NCBI RefSeq assembly: GCF_001540865.1
Contig: NC_033633.1
Location: 4,712,728 to 4,776,727 of the forward strand
DNA: 64,000 bases
Reading direction: 5' to 3'
Origin: Ananas comosus
Taxonomy: Eukaryota; Streptophyta; Magnoliopsida; Poales; Bromeliaceae
The position numbers and the translations under genes were made by a program. Every line of letters starts with the position of its first letter. Position 1 is the first letter of the stretch. The notes under the pieces were generated by a model. It was not told the DNA's origin. It saw only the letters and a list, made by a program, of their open reading frames with translations, and made no database searches. Below are positions 38,532 to 49,080 of this stretch, in pieces.

Positions 38532-38773
38532 GAGCTACTATGCTATCGCAAGCATAAAGTAGTTGGTGCTTTTGATTTTTTAGCCATTGGATCAAAAATT
38601 CTACGGTTGGAATGATAGCAGTCCCCTTAGAGTTGAGTGGTCCCCATAAGGTTGAGTGGTCCCCATTGGTTAATAATATTAATCCAATGGTTAGAAATGA
38701 TCAATGGGATTGATCTAAGGGCTAAAAAATCGGAACCACCAACTACTTTATGCTTCCGATAGCCTAGTAGCTC
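38532..38773. mobile_element. MITE, TIR GAGCTACTATGCTATCG, TA target
   Basis: GAGCTACTATGCTATCGCAA and the inverted right end GAGCTACTAGGCTATCGGAA extend to about 53-bp arms ending at GATTTTTTAG. TA is present on both sides. The element at 62514-62736 is the same family. The centre carries GTCCCCATTGGTTAATAATA. Confidence 0.82.
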
Positions 38774-38774
38774 T

Positions 38775-39798
38775 ACCTCTCATTCTTCTCTCCTCCCTCC
38801 TCGATCTCTCAGTTCCTCCTTCTCTCTCTTCTGTCATTCACTCTCTCTCTATATATTATAGTAATAATATATTATATATATTATACTATATATGATTTTC
38901 GCCCTTGAATTAACAAGATATGTGGTCTAGGATAAATGTGGTTGGGGGTTCCCCCTCCAACCCCCCCCACCATCTCGCCCGCCTATCGGTTGAGTGAGTG
39001 TGTTGAAAGTCTAATCCAGTCGGATCCTATTATATAATTATTATATATATGTGCCATAAATTATAGAAAACCCGCCCTATAAAACCCGCTTTTTCTACTT
39101 TCCCTCCATCTGACATTTAAACCACTACACTTTGCCCTTGTAAAATAAAAAATAATTAACGAGGGAGTCACGGTGTGTATAAATGACGATTTTCCCCTCG
39201 CCATTGTTGTTCTCTTCCTGAGCTCCTCAGCAGCCGTCCTCTCCACGTATCTTCCACCTATTTTTCCCCTCAATCTGGCCACGATTCCTCTCTCCCCAAT
39301 TTCTCTCCCCCACCTGCCCCCTCTATTTCTACCGTCGCGCCCTCGATTTCGGCGACAGTAGCGAGGTATACTGAAGATAGGTTTGATGGCGAAGAGCAGG
39401 GAACACAACACCACCACCGGGGCGCCGACAGGCGAGGTCGAGGAAGACGAAAGGGAGTGGGCGGGCGAAGCAGTGGAGCGCCGCGGGCGCGCACAGGCGG
39501 CGAGCCGGAGGGAGCGAGTATCGAGAGAAGAGGCAGGGTATTTTCCGCGCGTATAAAAAATATTTTTTAACAGAACCCGCGTACGAACCTCAACGAGGGG
39601 TGCCACCCCGCTCGCACCCTTATTTCATTTTAGCAACCAGCCGGCAACAGTCTGCGATTTTCACATCTCCCCCGACCGCCTCGACTAAAGGCGGCAGTTA
39701 CATAACGGGGCCCCCACTTTTCTGTAATTTAGCCTATATTAAAAATATAATATAATATAAGTAATAATATATATATAAGATTATGGTAGGTCACATAA
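38775..39798. other. CT-rich and GC-richer spacer, no gene recognised
   Basis: CTCTCTC-rich sequence, TA repeats and a GC-richer stretch (39160-39560) with overlapping open frames on both strands. The longest minus frame (39606-39061) is Arg-rich and has no recognised domain. Confidence 0.4.
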
Positions 39799-40309
39799 AC
39801 TATCTACAGTACAGGAGCTCCGGTACTATAGTTTTATTTTCGATCCTAGGGTGTTCAAATTAACGATCTACACCATTAAATATGATCTAGGGTATATGAA
39901 ATTTTTAGAATAAAATTTTAGTTTTTTTCGACATCGTTAGTTAGTAAATAAATTATGTCAAAATGGACAGTGAAAATTGAATAATTTTTAAAATTTGAGC
40001 ATAGAACTTTTAAATTCAAGATCAAGAATGTTAACCTTAATCTAAATAGTTTAAAGTATTTTCTATCAAAATTTGAAGAAATTTAGATTCTTCTACACCG
40101 TTAAACTCCAAACTCGCCATAGTAGTTATGGAAAATTGACAATTTTGAAATAGTTTGATTATAAAGTAAACTATGTCGAAAAAATATAAAATTTTATTTC
40201 TAAAAACTTTAAATGTCCTAAATCAGTTTTAATAATGTGGATCGTTGATTTGAACACCATAAAATCGAAAACGGGACTATAGTACTGAAGCCCCGATACT
40301 ATAGATAGT
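39799..40309. mobile_element. Foldback MITE, TIR ACTATCTACAGTA
   Basis: The left arm, ACTATCTACAGTACAGGAGC, then GGTACTATAGTTTTATTTTC and GTGTTCAAATTAACGATC, is matched inversely on the right by GATCGTTGATTTGAACACCA and GGACTATAGTACTGAAGCCC. Arms exceed 65 bp with mismatches. It is non-coding; no TSD is clear. Confidence 0.75.
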
Positions 40310-40369
40310 ATAGTAGACTAGCTCTATATATATCTATATATATATAAACTTATAAGTTATAAAGGATGG

Positions 40370-41060
40370 AGATTTGCACAAAAGTCCCTTTAACACCACA
40401 AAAAATGAATCCAGTCCTCAACAGCATAAACATATATTCGTCTTAGTCCCTCTCCATACCGTTGTGTTCACCATAGTACCCGAAATGCCGCGTTTCAGTC
40501 TGAAAGACCCCTCGATCGCAAAATTCTCTCCCGACTTCATCTCCAAGCTGTATTTCACAGGAAAACTCAAATTTTTGTGAAATTTTAGATATAAAATTTT
40601 CTCTGAGTCTACTTTTCGGTAGAACCTTCCACTTACCAAAACTGTAAAGTTTCTCACATAAAATAATAACCTTTTCGCAAATTGCTTAATTTTGACACTT
40701 TGCAAACATAGCAATTTAGCTCCCCAATCATTGAGTTTTGTTTCAAAAACTCACCAGTGTGTAATATACCCAGTGGCATCGACCCATGAATTTTCACGCA
40801 AAACGGAACATCGAAGGATTCTAAGAAGCAAGAACATCAAGTCAACAAAGGCCAATCTGCGGTAAACTCTGATTTTCTCAAAACCGTGCATCAAACATAA
40901 AATCGGATAGTATCAACACCTCCAGCATAGCTGGACCATCGAAAATGACCTATTGGATCGTCCGAAACAAAGTCCAATTCATGTCCGAAGTCATCCTCAA
41001 CACGATGCCTCAAAAAAAAACACATGTTACTATTCATTTTAAATGAAAAGTAATAATCGC
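40370..41060. repeat. LTR-derived repeat fragment
   Basis: The end, CCTATTGGATCGTCCGAAAC ... GTTACTATTCATTTTAA, matches 6320-6410, and the start (AAAGTCCCTTTAACACC, CTCAACAGCATAAACATA) resembles U3-like sequence near 57340. No coding is seen. Confidence 0.45.
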
Positions 41061-41766
41061 GTAAAATTTTTATTTTAAAGCATTTTTCACTGAAATTTGA
41101 TGGGCAAGTTTAAAATTAAAATACACACGATGATACTTAAAAAGATATCAAATTTCCATAGAGAAGATCTCGGCCTTCACAAGAAAAGACGAAAATTGAA
41201 GACTCAAAGACAACGTATGAATTCACGATTCTTGGTAAGTTTAAATAATATTGATAATAATTTATGAACAAATTACAAGTGTTTGGAAGACATTAGATGA
41301 ACACTCTGGTCCTTCAGCTCTTCCATATGTAGCACTTTGAATCCAAAGCGTCGGAAAAAGTCCACATTTTCTCCTAAAATAAGCAGCTTAAACCTTCCAT
41401 TAAATGACTCATTAAAATTTACTATAAACAAGACTGAAAGGTCAAAGTCATTTCTTTTAACAGTTAGGAAATAAAACAAAATATATGTGAAATTACCAGT
41501 AATGTTTGACCTGCAAGTACAGGAGTGAGATCATAATATTAGGATAGTGTACAGCCGCCGCAATGTTTTACCCTTATTAAACTATGGCATCAAATAAAAG
41601 CAAACTTAAACACAAATTGTCCGAAAATGAAAACATGTCTTGAAGGTGCAAGTTCATAGGATGACAAACTGATGAAAGTAGCAAACAAACAACGCCTTAA
41701 AACCAGCTTTATTTTAACTATACAAACAGTAAACTTTAGCAGATAAACATACCACAGAAATAACTT

Positions 41767-42759
41767 TTAATAGTCGAAAGGCCAACCAGAATAGCTCATT
41801 TGGTTGATATCGTCATGAACAGCAGCAGAACTGCCTCCTGCATTGTTCTGCTGATAGTTATTGGAACCAGAATTAGAGTGAAAACCAGAGTTTGAATTGA
41901 AACCGGAGTCAGAAGATTGAAAACGAGAGTTGGGAGAGCGAAAAGGCCAGAAAAAGGAAAATGGGTTTCGCCGTCCCTGACTTTCTCCCCCATTCCCAGA
42001 ACTCCGATAGTTGGCATTCGCTGAACTGTCCCCCACATCAACATTTGAATTCCGATTACCCAATCCAGCAGCCTGCGGCGGCAGCTCAGAGCGACAAACT
42101 GGGCATGAGTTGTGCCGCACTAGCCAAGGAACAATACAATCTGAGTGGTAAATATGTTTGCATGGCAGTTCCCGAGCCTCAATTCCTAACTCAAACCTGT
42201 CTGTGCAGACCGGACAATGAGAATCGCCTTGAAGGTGCCTCTGGTTTATCCTTATCGTGGGCAGCGCATTAATCACGGATCTGGAAGCAGGTGGTGGGCC
42301 ACGACGGTCATTCATTGCGAGCTGTTCAAACAAAGCATCAAGTCCCGCGCCCATAAAGTAGTCACCCATGTTGCCACGCCCGTTAACGAGGATATGGAGG
42401 CCTCTGTTTTCAGCCAAATTAGAAGGAAGAGATCCATTCAAGATCAGCAAAGGGCCTGTGTCACGTCCCATTGCCGGATCCGGGTTCGTATCGGTTCTGG
42501 TTCGAATATCACGGCCTGTACCTGCTGATCCCCGTCTCACAAGGGCAGATATGAGTTCCATAATTCTTAAACGGGGGTCCTGATCGAAGTCTTCATCAGA
42601 TTCCAATCTGAATAGATTCAAGGAGTTCATGATGCCACTCCCTATCTCATGTAGCTCTTGCACAAATCCTTCACTGCAATTAGGACATGTCATGTGTTGC
42701 CCATGGGGCCGGACTGCTTGCATGCATACATAACACCAATGGGTGTTTCTGCTTGACAT
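41767..42759 (-). CDS. RHC1A: RING-H2 E3 ubiquitin ligase with N-terminal zinc ribbon, RHC1A type
   Basis: The product, 330 residues in one coding exon, is expected to be an E3 ligase that takes ubiquitin from an E2 to unknown substrates. The zinc ribbon at residues 7-30 uses C9, C12, C25 and C28 (HWCYVCMQAVRPHGQHMTCP). The RING-H2 domain has C182, C185, C200, H202, H205, C208, C219 and C222 (CKHIYHSDCIVPWLVRHNSC). The segment before it, YFMGAGLDALFEQLAMNDRR, and the Ser/Asn-rich tail ending SGWPFDY are characteristic of the RHC1A group. I start at ATG 42759 because MSSRNTHWC is the conserved N-terminus; the frame is open 100 codons further up but that part is unlike the family and contains a likely splice acceptor, TTGCTTCAG, about 38 bases upstream. 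The gene is intact. Confidence 0.93.
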   Translation of the reverse strand: MSSRNTHWCYVCMQAVRPHGQHMTCPNCSEGFVQELHEIGSGIMNSLNLFRLESDEDFDQDPRLRIMELISALVRRGSAGTGRDIRTRTDTNPDPAMGRDTGPLLILNGSLPSNLAENRGLHILVNGRGNMGDYFMGAGLDALFEQLAMNDRRGPPPASRSVINALPTIRINQRHLQGDSHCPVCTDRFELGIEARELPCKHIYHSDCIVPWLVRHNSCPVCRSELPPQAAGLGNRNSNVDVGDSSANANYRSSGNGGESQGRRNPFSFFWPFRSPNSRFQSSDSGFNSNSGFHSNSGSNNYQQNNAGGSSAAVHDDINQMSYSGWPFDY

Positions 42760-43190
42760 CTTCCTCCTCTCCTTATTAAGCAGTTCAACTGATTCAGCTG
42801 AAGCAATAAGTAGGAAAATCAACTCAAGACTTGAATAAACTGATCCTGAATGAATGAAATGGGTAAAATATGTTCCTACATGAAATGATAGATTATGTCG
42901 AACACCCCAATCTCCTGAAAACACAGGATAGTATAAAATAATAAGCCATAAGAGCCAGAAATAGAGCATAGATGACATGCATGACAGCATCTTACGAAGT
43001 TCGATTAAGCAACCAAAAACACTCTCAACAAGGCACAAGAAAATATTCATCAAGATCACAAAAGAAGAAAATATTCATCAAGATCAGAATATATTTTATT
43101 AAGGGAAATAAAATCTACCATGAAGCCAAAAAACCAAGACAAGAATTTTTAGTTTTTATTATGAGAAAAAAAAAAAACCAAAAAAATGTG
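42760..43190 (-). other. 5' leader and intron end of the RING gene
   Basis: On the minus strand TTGCTTCAG just before the start codon is a plausible 3' splice site, so the leader probably contains an intron. Further up, AAGAAAATATTCATCAAGAT is tandemly repeated at about 43040-43086. Confidence 0.45.
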
Positions 43191-43194
43191 TGCC

Positions 43195-43870
43195 TTGAAA
43201 CAACAAAACGGTGTCATGATTTCTCCTAATCAACGATTGGCATGTTGTTGCCTGTTGGTACAATGGTACGGCACACAGCAGCATGGAACGTGCCAACGTC
43301 GGCACACTCCCTCCCCATGCCAATGGCATGCCATGGGCACATTGGCACGCCTTGGCAGACATTTTTTTAATTAAATTTTCATAAAATAATTAGTTTTTAG
43401 AGTGTTTTCATATCTCTAATGACTATAAAAGTGGTTCATATGTTATATTTTACATAGTTTAATAAAATATAGTCACAAACATCATAATAACTAAAAAAAT
43501 AAAAAAACAAAATCATAATTGGATAAAAATGAATAGGAAAGCACTACCATGGGTAAATTCGTTAGATCTTAAACTGATAAATGGAAGTGGAGGAAATCTT
43601 CTTATATTTTTTTCGCTAAAAGTTGGCCTTATTATGCAATGAAACTTGCTAATTGCTTCAAATATTAGTAGATTTACAAGATCTATATAACTATGAAATA
43701 AAAACTTCTGTAAAACTTTCAACCTCAAAAAAACTCAAAAAGATCACAAAAAGTGCAAAAAAGGGGGAAAAACTATTATGATATGCCGGCATGACCCCAT
43801 ACCACGTGTTGTAACAGCCTCGGCACGGAACAACACATGGCGGCATGGGCAGCACAAGCAATTCTTGCTG
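43195..43870. other. GGCACG/GGCATG-rich repeat fragments beside the Copia element
   Basis: Words such as GGCATGCCATGGGCACATTG (43326) and CATACCACGTGTTG (43799) form two GC-rich patches around an AT-rich centre. A similar patch (GGCACGGTATGGCATTAGCA) is at 61570-61700. This looks like one old dispersed repeat; class unknown. Confidence 0.4.
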
Positions 43871-43906
43871 TTAATTCATTTTACAGTTGGAAAAGTTATT
43901 ACCTGT

Positions 43907-44083
43907 TGTTATGATATATTTAGTATGATAGAATATATTTAGTATTGTATTATTTGTTACCTTATATAGTGACATAGTGTAGGTCTATATGGTATCTCAT
44001 TGTAATCTTACCATAATGGGTTTGTACACTATTTATTCTAATCAATATACCCCTAGAGGGCATGCTCTTTTGCCCTTCTTTCA
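43907..44083 (+). repeat. Copia 5' LTR
   Basis: It matches 48900-49075 closely; small indels include GACATAGT, present here and absent in the 3' LTR. The divergence suggests an old insertion. Confidence 0.9.
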
Positions 44084-44549
44084 TGGTATCAGAGACAAAC
44101 CCTAATTCTAGGGTATAGATCCAGCACCGCCTTTCTCCCTCGTTGGATCTCATCTACGTTGATCATCCTTTTTTTTTCCTTCCCTCTTTGCGAGTACATA
44201 TTTCTTTTCTCATAATAATCTACCTTGCCGCTACAGTACCAGCACTACAGTACTGATGCTATAGTGCTGCTACAGTACCGCTGCTACAGTATAAACACTA
44301 AATATTGCTACAGTAATATTGCCACAGTAATTTCGGCCTATTTGTGATCTCTCTTTGCTCTTTTGGTATCGCATGTGGTATCGCTTGGCCTATCCTATTG
44401 TTGTTGGTTTTTTCTATGTTGTGTCACTCGTGCCGCTTGGTTTTTTTTGGTGGTCTTTGGTCCTTCTCTTTGTCACCAGGAACTCTCATTTGGTAAGCTC
44501 TAACCTTTTTCCTTCTCTTTTTGTGGTGAAAATTTTTTCCTCAATGGTA

Positions 44550-45230
44550 AACATGTCTTCTTCTATATCGTCTCTGCCGATTGTTAACATTACCTTCATA
44601 CATTTAGAACTCACGGATTCTACATATCTAGTGTGGAAGCAAGTGTTTTTTAATATTTTAGAGAGTATTGGTGTGACAACGCATGTGGATGGATCAAGTA
44701 TTATTCCTCAGACAATTGACAGTACTGACAAAAAGATAATTGTAAATCCTAATTACTTAATTTGGAAAAAGGTGGACACAACCATTCTTTCATGGATTAA
44801 TGCTACCGTTTCTTTGCATATTACAAATGGTTATATTTGGTTCATCTAAAATTGCCCATGATGCTTCGAAAATTATTGAGGCATATTTTCTTGATAAAAC
44901 TGTCTCTACGGCTTTTTCTCTAAAATTTGAATTACGAAGTATCAAGAAAGGATCAATAGGTATGAGTGAATATATGCAAAAAATTAAGTCGATTGGGGAT
45001 GTTCTTCAAGCGAAAGGATCAATGGGTATGAGTGAATATATGCAAAAAATTAAGTCGATCGGGGATGTTCTTCAGGCGATTGGTGAAACCGTGTCAGATC
45101 AAAATTTGGTCATGACCGTTTTTCTGGAATTGTCTGAAGAATATAAAGGTTTTGTTAGTGCCCTAAATACGCACAGGACAAAACCTACCTTCGAACAACT
45201 TCGCCCACTCTTAATGCAAGAAGAAACATA
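44550..45230 (+). pseudogene. Copia gag with 66-bp in-frame tandem duplication
   Basis: The first frame encodes LTDSTYLVWKQVFFNILESI; the second continues to the CCHC region. A 66-bp unit is duplicated head to tail at 44947-45012 and 45013-45078 (KGSIGMSEYMQKIKSIGDVL with two changes at protein level). The frame is broken near 44830. Gag normally forms the particle around the RNA. Confidence 0.85.
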
Positions 45231-48200
45231 AATTCAACGTCGTGCCAACTTGACAACACCATCTACTACTCCCACTATTGATGGAGAAGCACTTATGCAA
45301 ACTGTGGACAAGGCACTCGTAGCGGTCGTGGGGGTAGATATCGCGGAGGCAGAGGACATTATGGTAGACACAATTCATACCCCCGATCGTGGATCTCATG
45401 GAAACTACCCACATCCTCAACCTAATAATACTCAACGAAACCAACAACCACATCTTTCACGGTTTGGCACACAGTGTTAGATCTGTGAAAAATTCAATCA
45501 TTTTGCTCTCAGTGCAAGCAACACTTAAATTATACTCTTGTTACAGATGAAATACCCCAGACTTTCGCTGCTATCAAACTTCATGAGCCTGGTGAGGAAG
45601 TCTGATATGTTGACAATGCAGCATCCAATCACATAACGGCTAACTCCGGTATTCTTTCATCATCCAAAACTCATGTTGGAAAAGAAAAAATTTTTATTGG
45701 TAATGAAAATTTACTGAATATTACTTAGACGGGTAAACACATTTGAATACGTCCTCCAACTCTTTTGCTCTCAAATTCTGTTTGCCAATTTTGTTATGAT
45801 AATAATTCTTTTTTTTTTTTTTTTGAATTTGACTCTTCTAATTTTTCTATGAAGGACAAGGAAACGGAGACGGAGCTTCTCAGATGCCATAGTTTGGGAA
45901 CATCACTCTATCCAATTTTTTCTAAAGTTGCAAGTGTAAGGAATAAGCAACAGTTAGCTCTTATTGCATCTAGATTTAGTAGAGATATTTGGCATAGACG
46001 GTTAGGTCATCCTAGTCTTCCTATTCTTTTTAAATTTATTAAAGACAATTAAGTTGTTTCTAATAATAACTCGGCTATTAAATTATCTGTTTGCAATGCT
46101 TGTAATATAGGCACACATGTTAAAATTTCTTTTCATGATTCTGAATCTTAGTCTACTTTTTCTTTTCAAATTGTTCATTCTGATGTATGGCAATCAACTA
46201 TTCATTCTAATGCTGGTTATAAATATTATGTAATTTTTATTGATGATTACCCTAAATATTCTTAGCTTTATCTTCTGAAATTTAAGCATGAGGTTTTTGA
46301 AAAAATTTTAATGGTTGAAAACATCTTTCATAGCAGAATTAAAATCTTTCAATCTGACAATGATAAGGAGTATGTAAATGAAAAATTTTCTATTCTTTGT
46401 TCACAAAATGAGATTATTCACATTTTTTTTGTCCACACACACCACAACAAAACGGAATAGACGAGAAGTATAGACATTTATCCAATGTTGTTAGAAGTCT
46501 GCTTTTGCAAGCTTGCTTGCCTCCTCGTTTCTAGACTGATGCTTTTCAAACTACTGTTTTTCTTGTGAATCTTACTCTTACTAGTTTGAAAGAAAAATCG
46601 CCATACACTAATTTGCAAGGTTGTGTTCCTTCAGACTTGCAACTTGTCACAATTTTTGGATGTTTGTATTATTCCGATCTACAGAATATTGCTGCTCACA
46701 AGCTCTCCCCAATCGCTTCCTTGTGTTTTCTTGGGACTCTTTACTAAGCATAAAGGCTTTCGTTGCCTCTTTCCGAGCACTGGTAAAAAATTTTTTCCCG
46801 ACATGTTACTTTTCTTGAACCGGTGTTTCCTTATTTCTGTCTTTCTAAATTTTCCACCTCTTCAGCACTGGTTTTTACTATTTCAAAATTTAAAAAATTT
46901 TCAAATTTTCTTTCTAATCCTCCTTTATTGTGTGTCCCTCTACTATTGATGCAATCTTTGGGTTCTATTTCATCCACTCTTCTACTGCTGATGTTTCTGG
47001 TACTTTGTCTACCAATGCAGTTCCTCAGTCTATTTCACCGTCTAAGTTATTATCTCCCTTTTCTACCACCTTGAATAATACTGCCCTAAAGGTTCGCAAT
47101 GAGAATGATGTCTCTGTTGCTGGTCAAGCTGAACTCCGGGTCTATACCAGAAAGAATACATCCCAACCTATTGGACTCACTTCTACTGATCCGGCACCCC
47201 CACAATATGACCTTCTTCCACCTTTCCCCCTCCACTTGATACTGCCCTACCGATAGTATCCTCTGCTTCGCCTACTTTACCCATTAACTCTTTACCTTCT
47301 CCCATCCACTCTATGATTACTAGATCCATGACAAAGGGTTTATCTGAGTTTACCACCTTCCTACCTCCTAAGAACTATATTCTCCCTACTAACCCTAACT
47401 CATTTGCTAAGGCTTCTTAGGATGCAGGTTGGCGTATAGCTATGGCTGCAGAATATAATGCCTTATTGGCTAACTCTACTTGGGATCTTACTCCCACCTC
47501 ATTCGTCAATCTTATTGGCTGCAAGTGGGTATACAAGGTCAAGCAGAAGATGGATGGTTATTTTGAGCGTCTCAAAGCTCGACTTGTAGTTTAGAGCTAC
47601 AAACAACAAGAAGGTATTGACTTCGATGAGACTTTTCTCTAGTCGTCAAGCCAACTACTGTTCGTTCGGTTCTTTCTATAGCATTCTCCTCTGGGTGGCC
47701 ACTTCGACAACTTGATGTGAAGAACGCATTTCTTCACAGCTCTCTTTCTGAGAAAGTTTATATGCAGTAACCGCCAGATTTCTTCTTTTCCTCATCATGT
47801 CTACCGTCTACGCAAAGCAATCTATGATCTCAAGCAGGCGTCTCGGGCTTAGTTTCAGCGTTTTACTTCTTTTCTTTCTGAACTAGGTCATTGGAAGCAC
47901 CGCTGATCTCTCAATGTTTATTTGTCAATTCTTTTCTGGTACTCTTATTCTTTTTCTATATGTCGATGATATTATTGCCACTGAAAGCTCATCCTTTCTT
48001 TTGGATGCTCTTATAAGAACCTTGCAACGAGAATTTGCAATGAAGGACTTAGGTCCGCTACATTAATTTTTGAATATTAAGGTTAGCTGCTCTTCTTCGG
48101 GTCGTTATTTGACTTAACAGAAATATGCGCATCAAGTAAATCTATTTCCACTCCTCTGTCTCCGACACTTGTCTTTCGTATCATAAGGGACGTCTCCTTG

Positions 48201-48899
48201 AAGATCCCTACACGGCTACCCCTATTGTTAGATGGTTGGTGCTTTGCAATATTTTACCTTCACACACCCCGATATTTCGTACGCTATCCAATTCAGTTGC
48301 TCAATATCTTCATGCACCTCGTAAGCCACACATGCAGACAGTTAAACGTCTCCTTCGTTATGTTCAGGATATGTTGTCATATCGCATTCCTATCTCTCGC
48401 TGTATCAATCCTTTGCTTGTCGCCTTTTCTTATGATGATATAGGTGGTTATCCGAATACGCGCCAGTCTACTTCAGGATATTGTATATTTCTTGGACCTA
48501 ATCTTATCTTGTGGCCAGCTAAGAAATAGCCTACTATTTCTCGGTATAGTTCTGAAGCAGAGTATCATGCTGTGGCTTACACACTTGCCAAGACGATTTG
48601 GATTTGCTGTCTGCTTCATGATCTTGGTATTTTCTTATGGCGCTTTATTTGCATCTATCGTGATAACCTTAGCACCACATGCCTTGCTGCCAATACTATT
48701 CTCCACGCTCGTACGAAGCATATTAAGCTTGATCATCAGTTCTTGCGAGAAAAAGTCCAATCGGATGATTTGGACTTGTCCATATATCTTCTAATAAGCA
48801 ACTTGCTGACATCTTCACCAAACTCTTGTCCCTTCTTAGTTCTCCATGCTGCGGACCAATCTTCGCATCCGACCAATGATTGCTTAAATTGTGGGGGAA

Positions 48900-49075
48900 T
48901 ATTATGATATATTTAGTATAATAGAATATATTTACTATTGTATTATTTGTTACTTTATATAGTATAGGTCTATGCTACATCTCTGGTTGTAATCTTACTA
49001 TAATGGGTTGGTTTGTACACTATTTATTCTAATCAATACAACCCTAGAGGGCCATGATCTTTTGCTTTTCTTTCA
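48900..49075 (+). repeat. Copia 3' LTR
   Basis: It begins TATTATGATATATTTAG and ends CTTTTCTTTCA; see the element entry for pairing and TSD. Confidence 0.88.
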
Positions 49076-49080
49076 CCTGC

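Larger units (their letters stand above)
43907..49075 (+). mobile_element. Copia retrotransposon, complete in outline, degenerate
   Basis: The 5' LTR (43907-44083, 177 bp) runs TGTTATGATATATTTAG...TTCTTTCA; the PBS TGGTATCAGAG follows at 44084. The 3' LTR is 48900-49075, its first TG mutated to TA, after the purine tract GTGGGGGAA. Flanks CCTGT (43902-43906) and CCTGC (49076-49080) form a TSD with one mismatch. In order: gag (44550-45230), protease remnant, GAG-pre-integrase (DIWHRRLGHPS at 45990), integrase (to about 46500), RT (GCKWVYKVKQKMDG at 47520; YVDDI at 47960) and RNase H (48430-48850, RQSTSGYCIFLGP). Many stops and frameshifts break pol. Confidence 0.92.

Noticed and set aside
39061..39606. 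181-codon minus-strand open frame
   Set aside because: Arg/Ser-rich, compositionally biased, overlapped by open frames on the other strand, no start context or family.
41767..43059. 430-residue version of the RING protein
   Set aside because: The first 100 codons are hydrophobic, unlike the family, and contain a likely splice acceptor; the conserved N-terminus starts at 42759.
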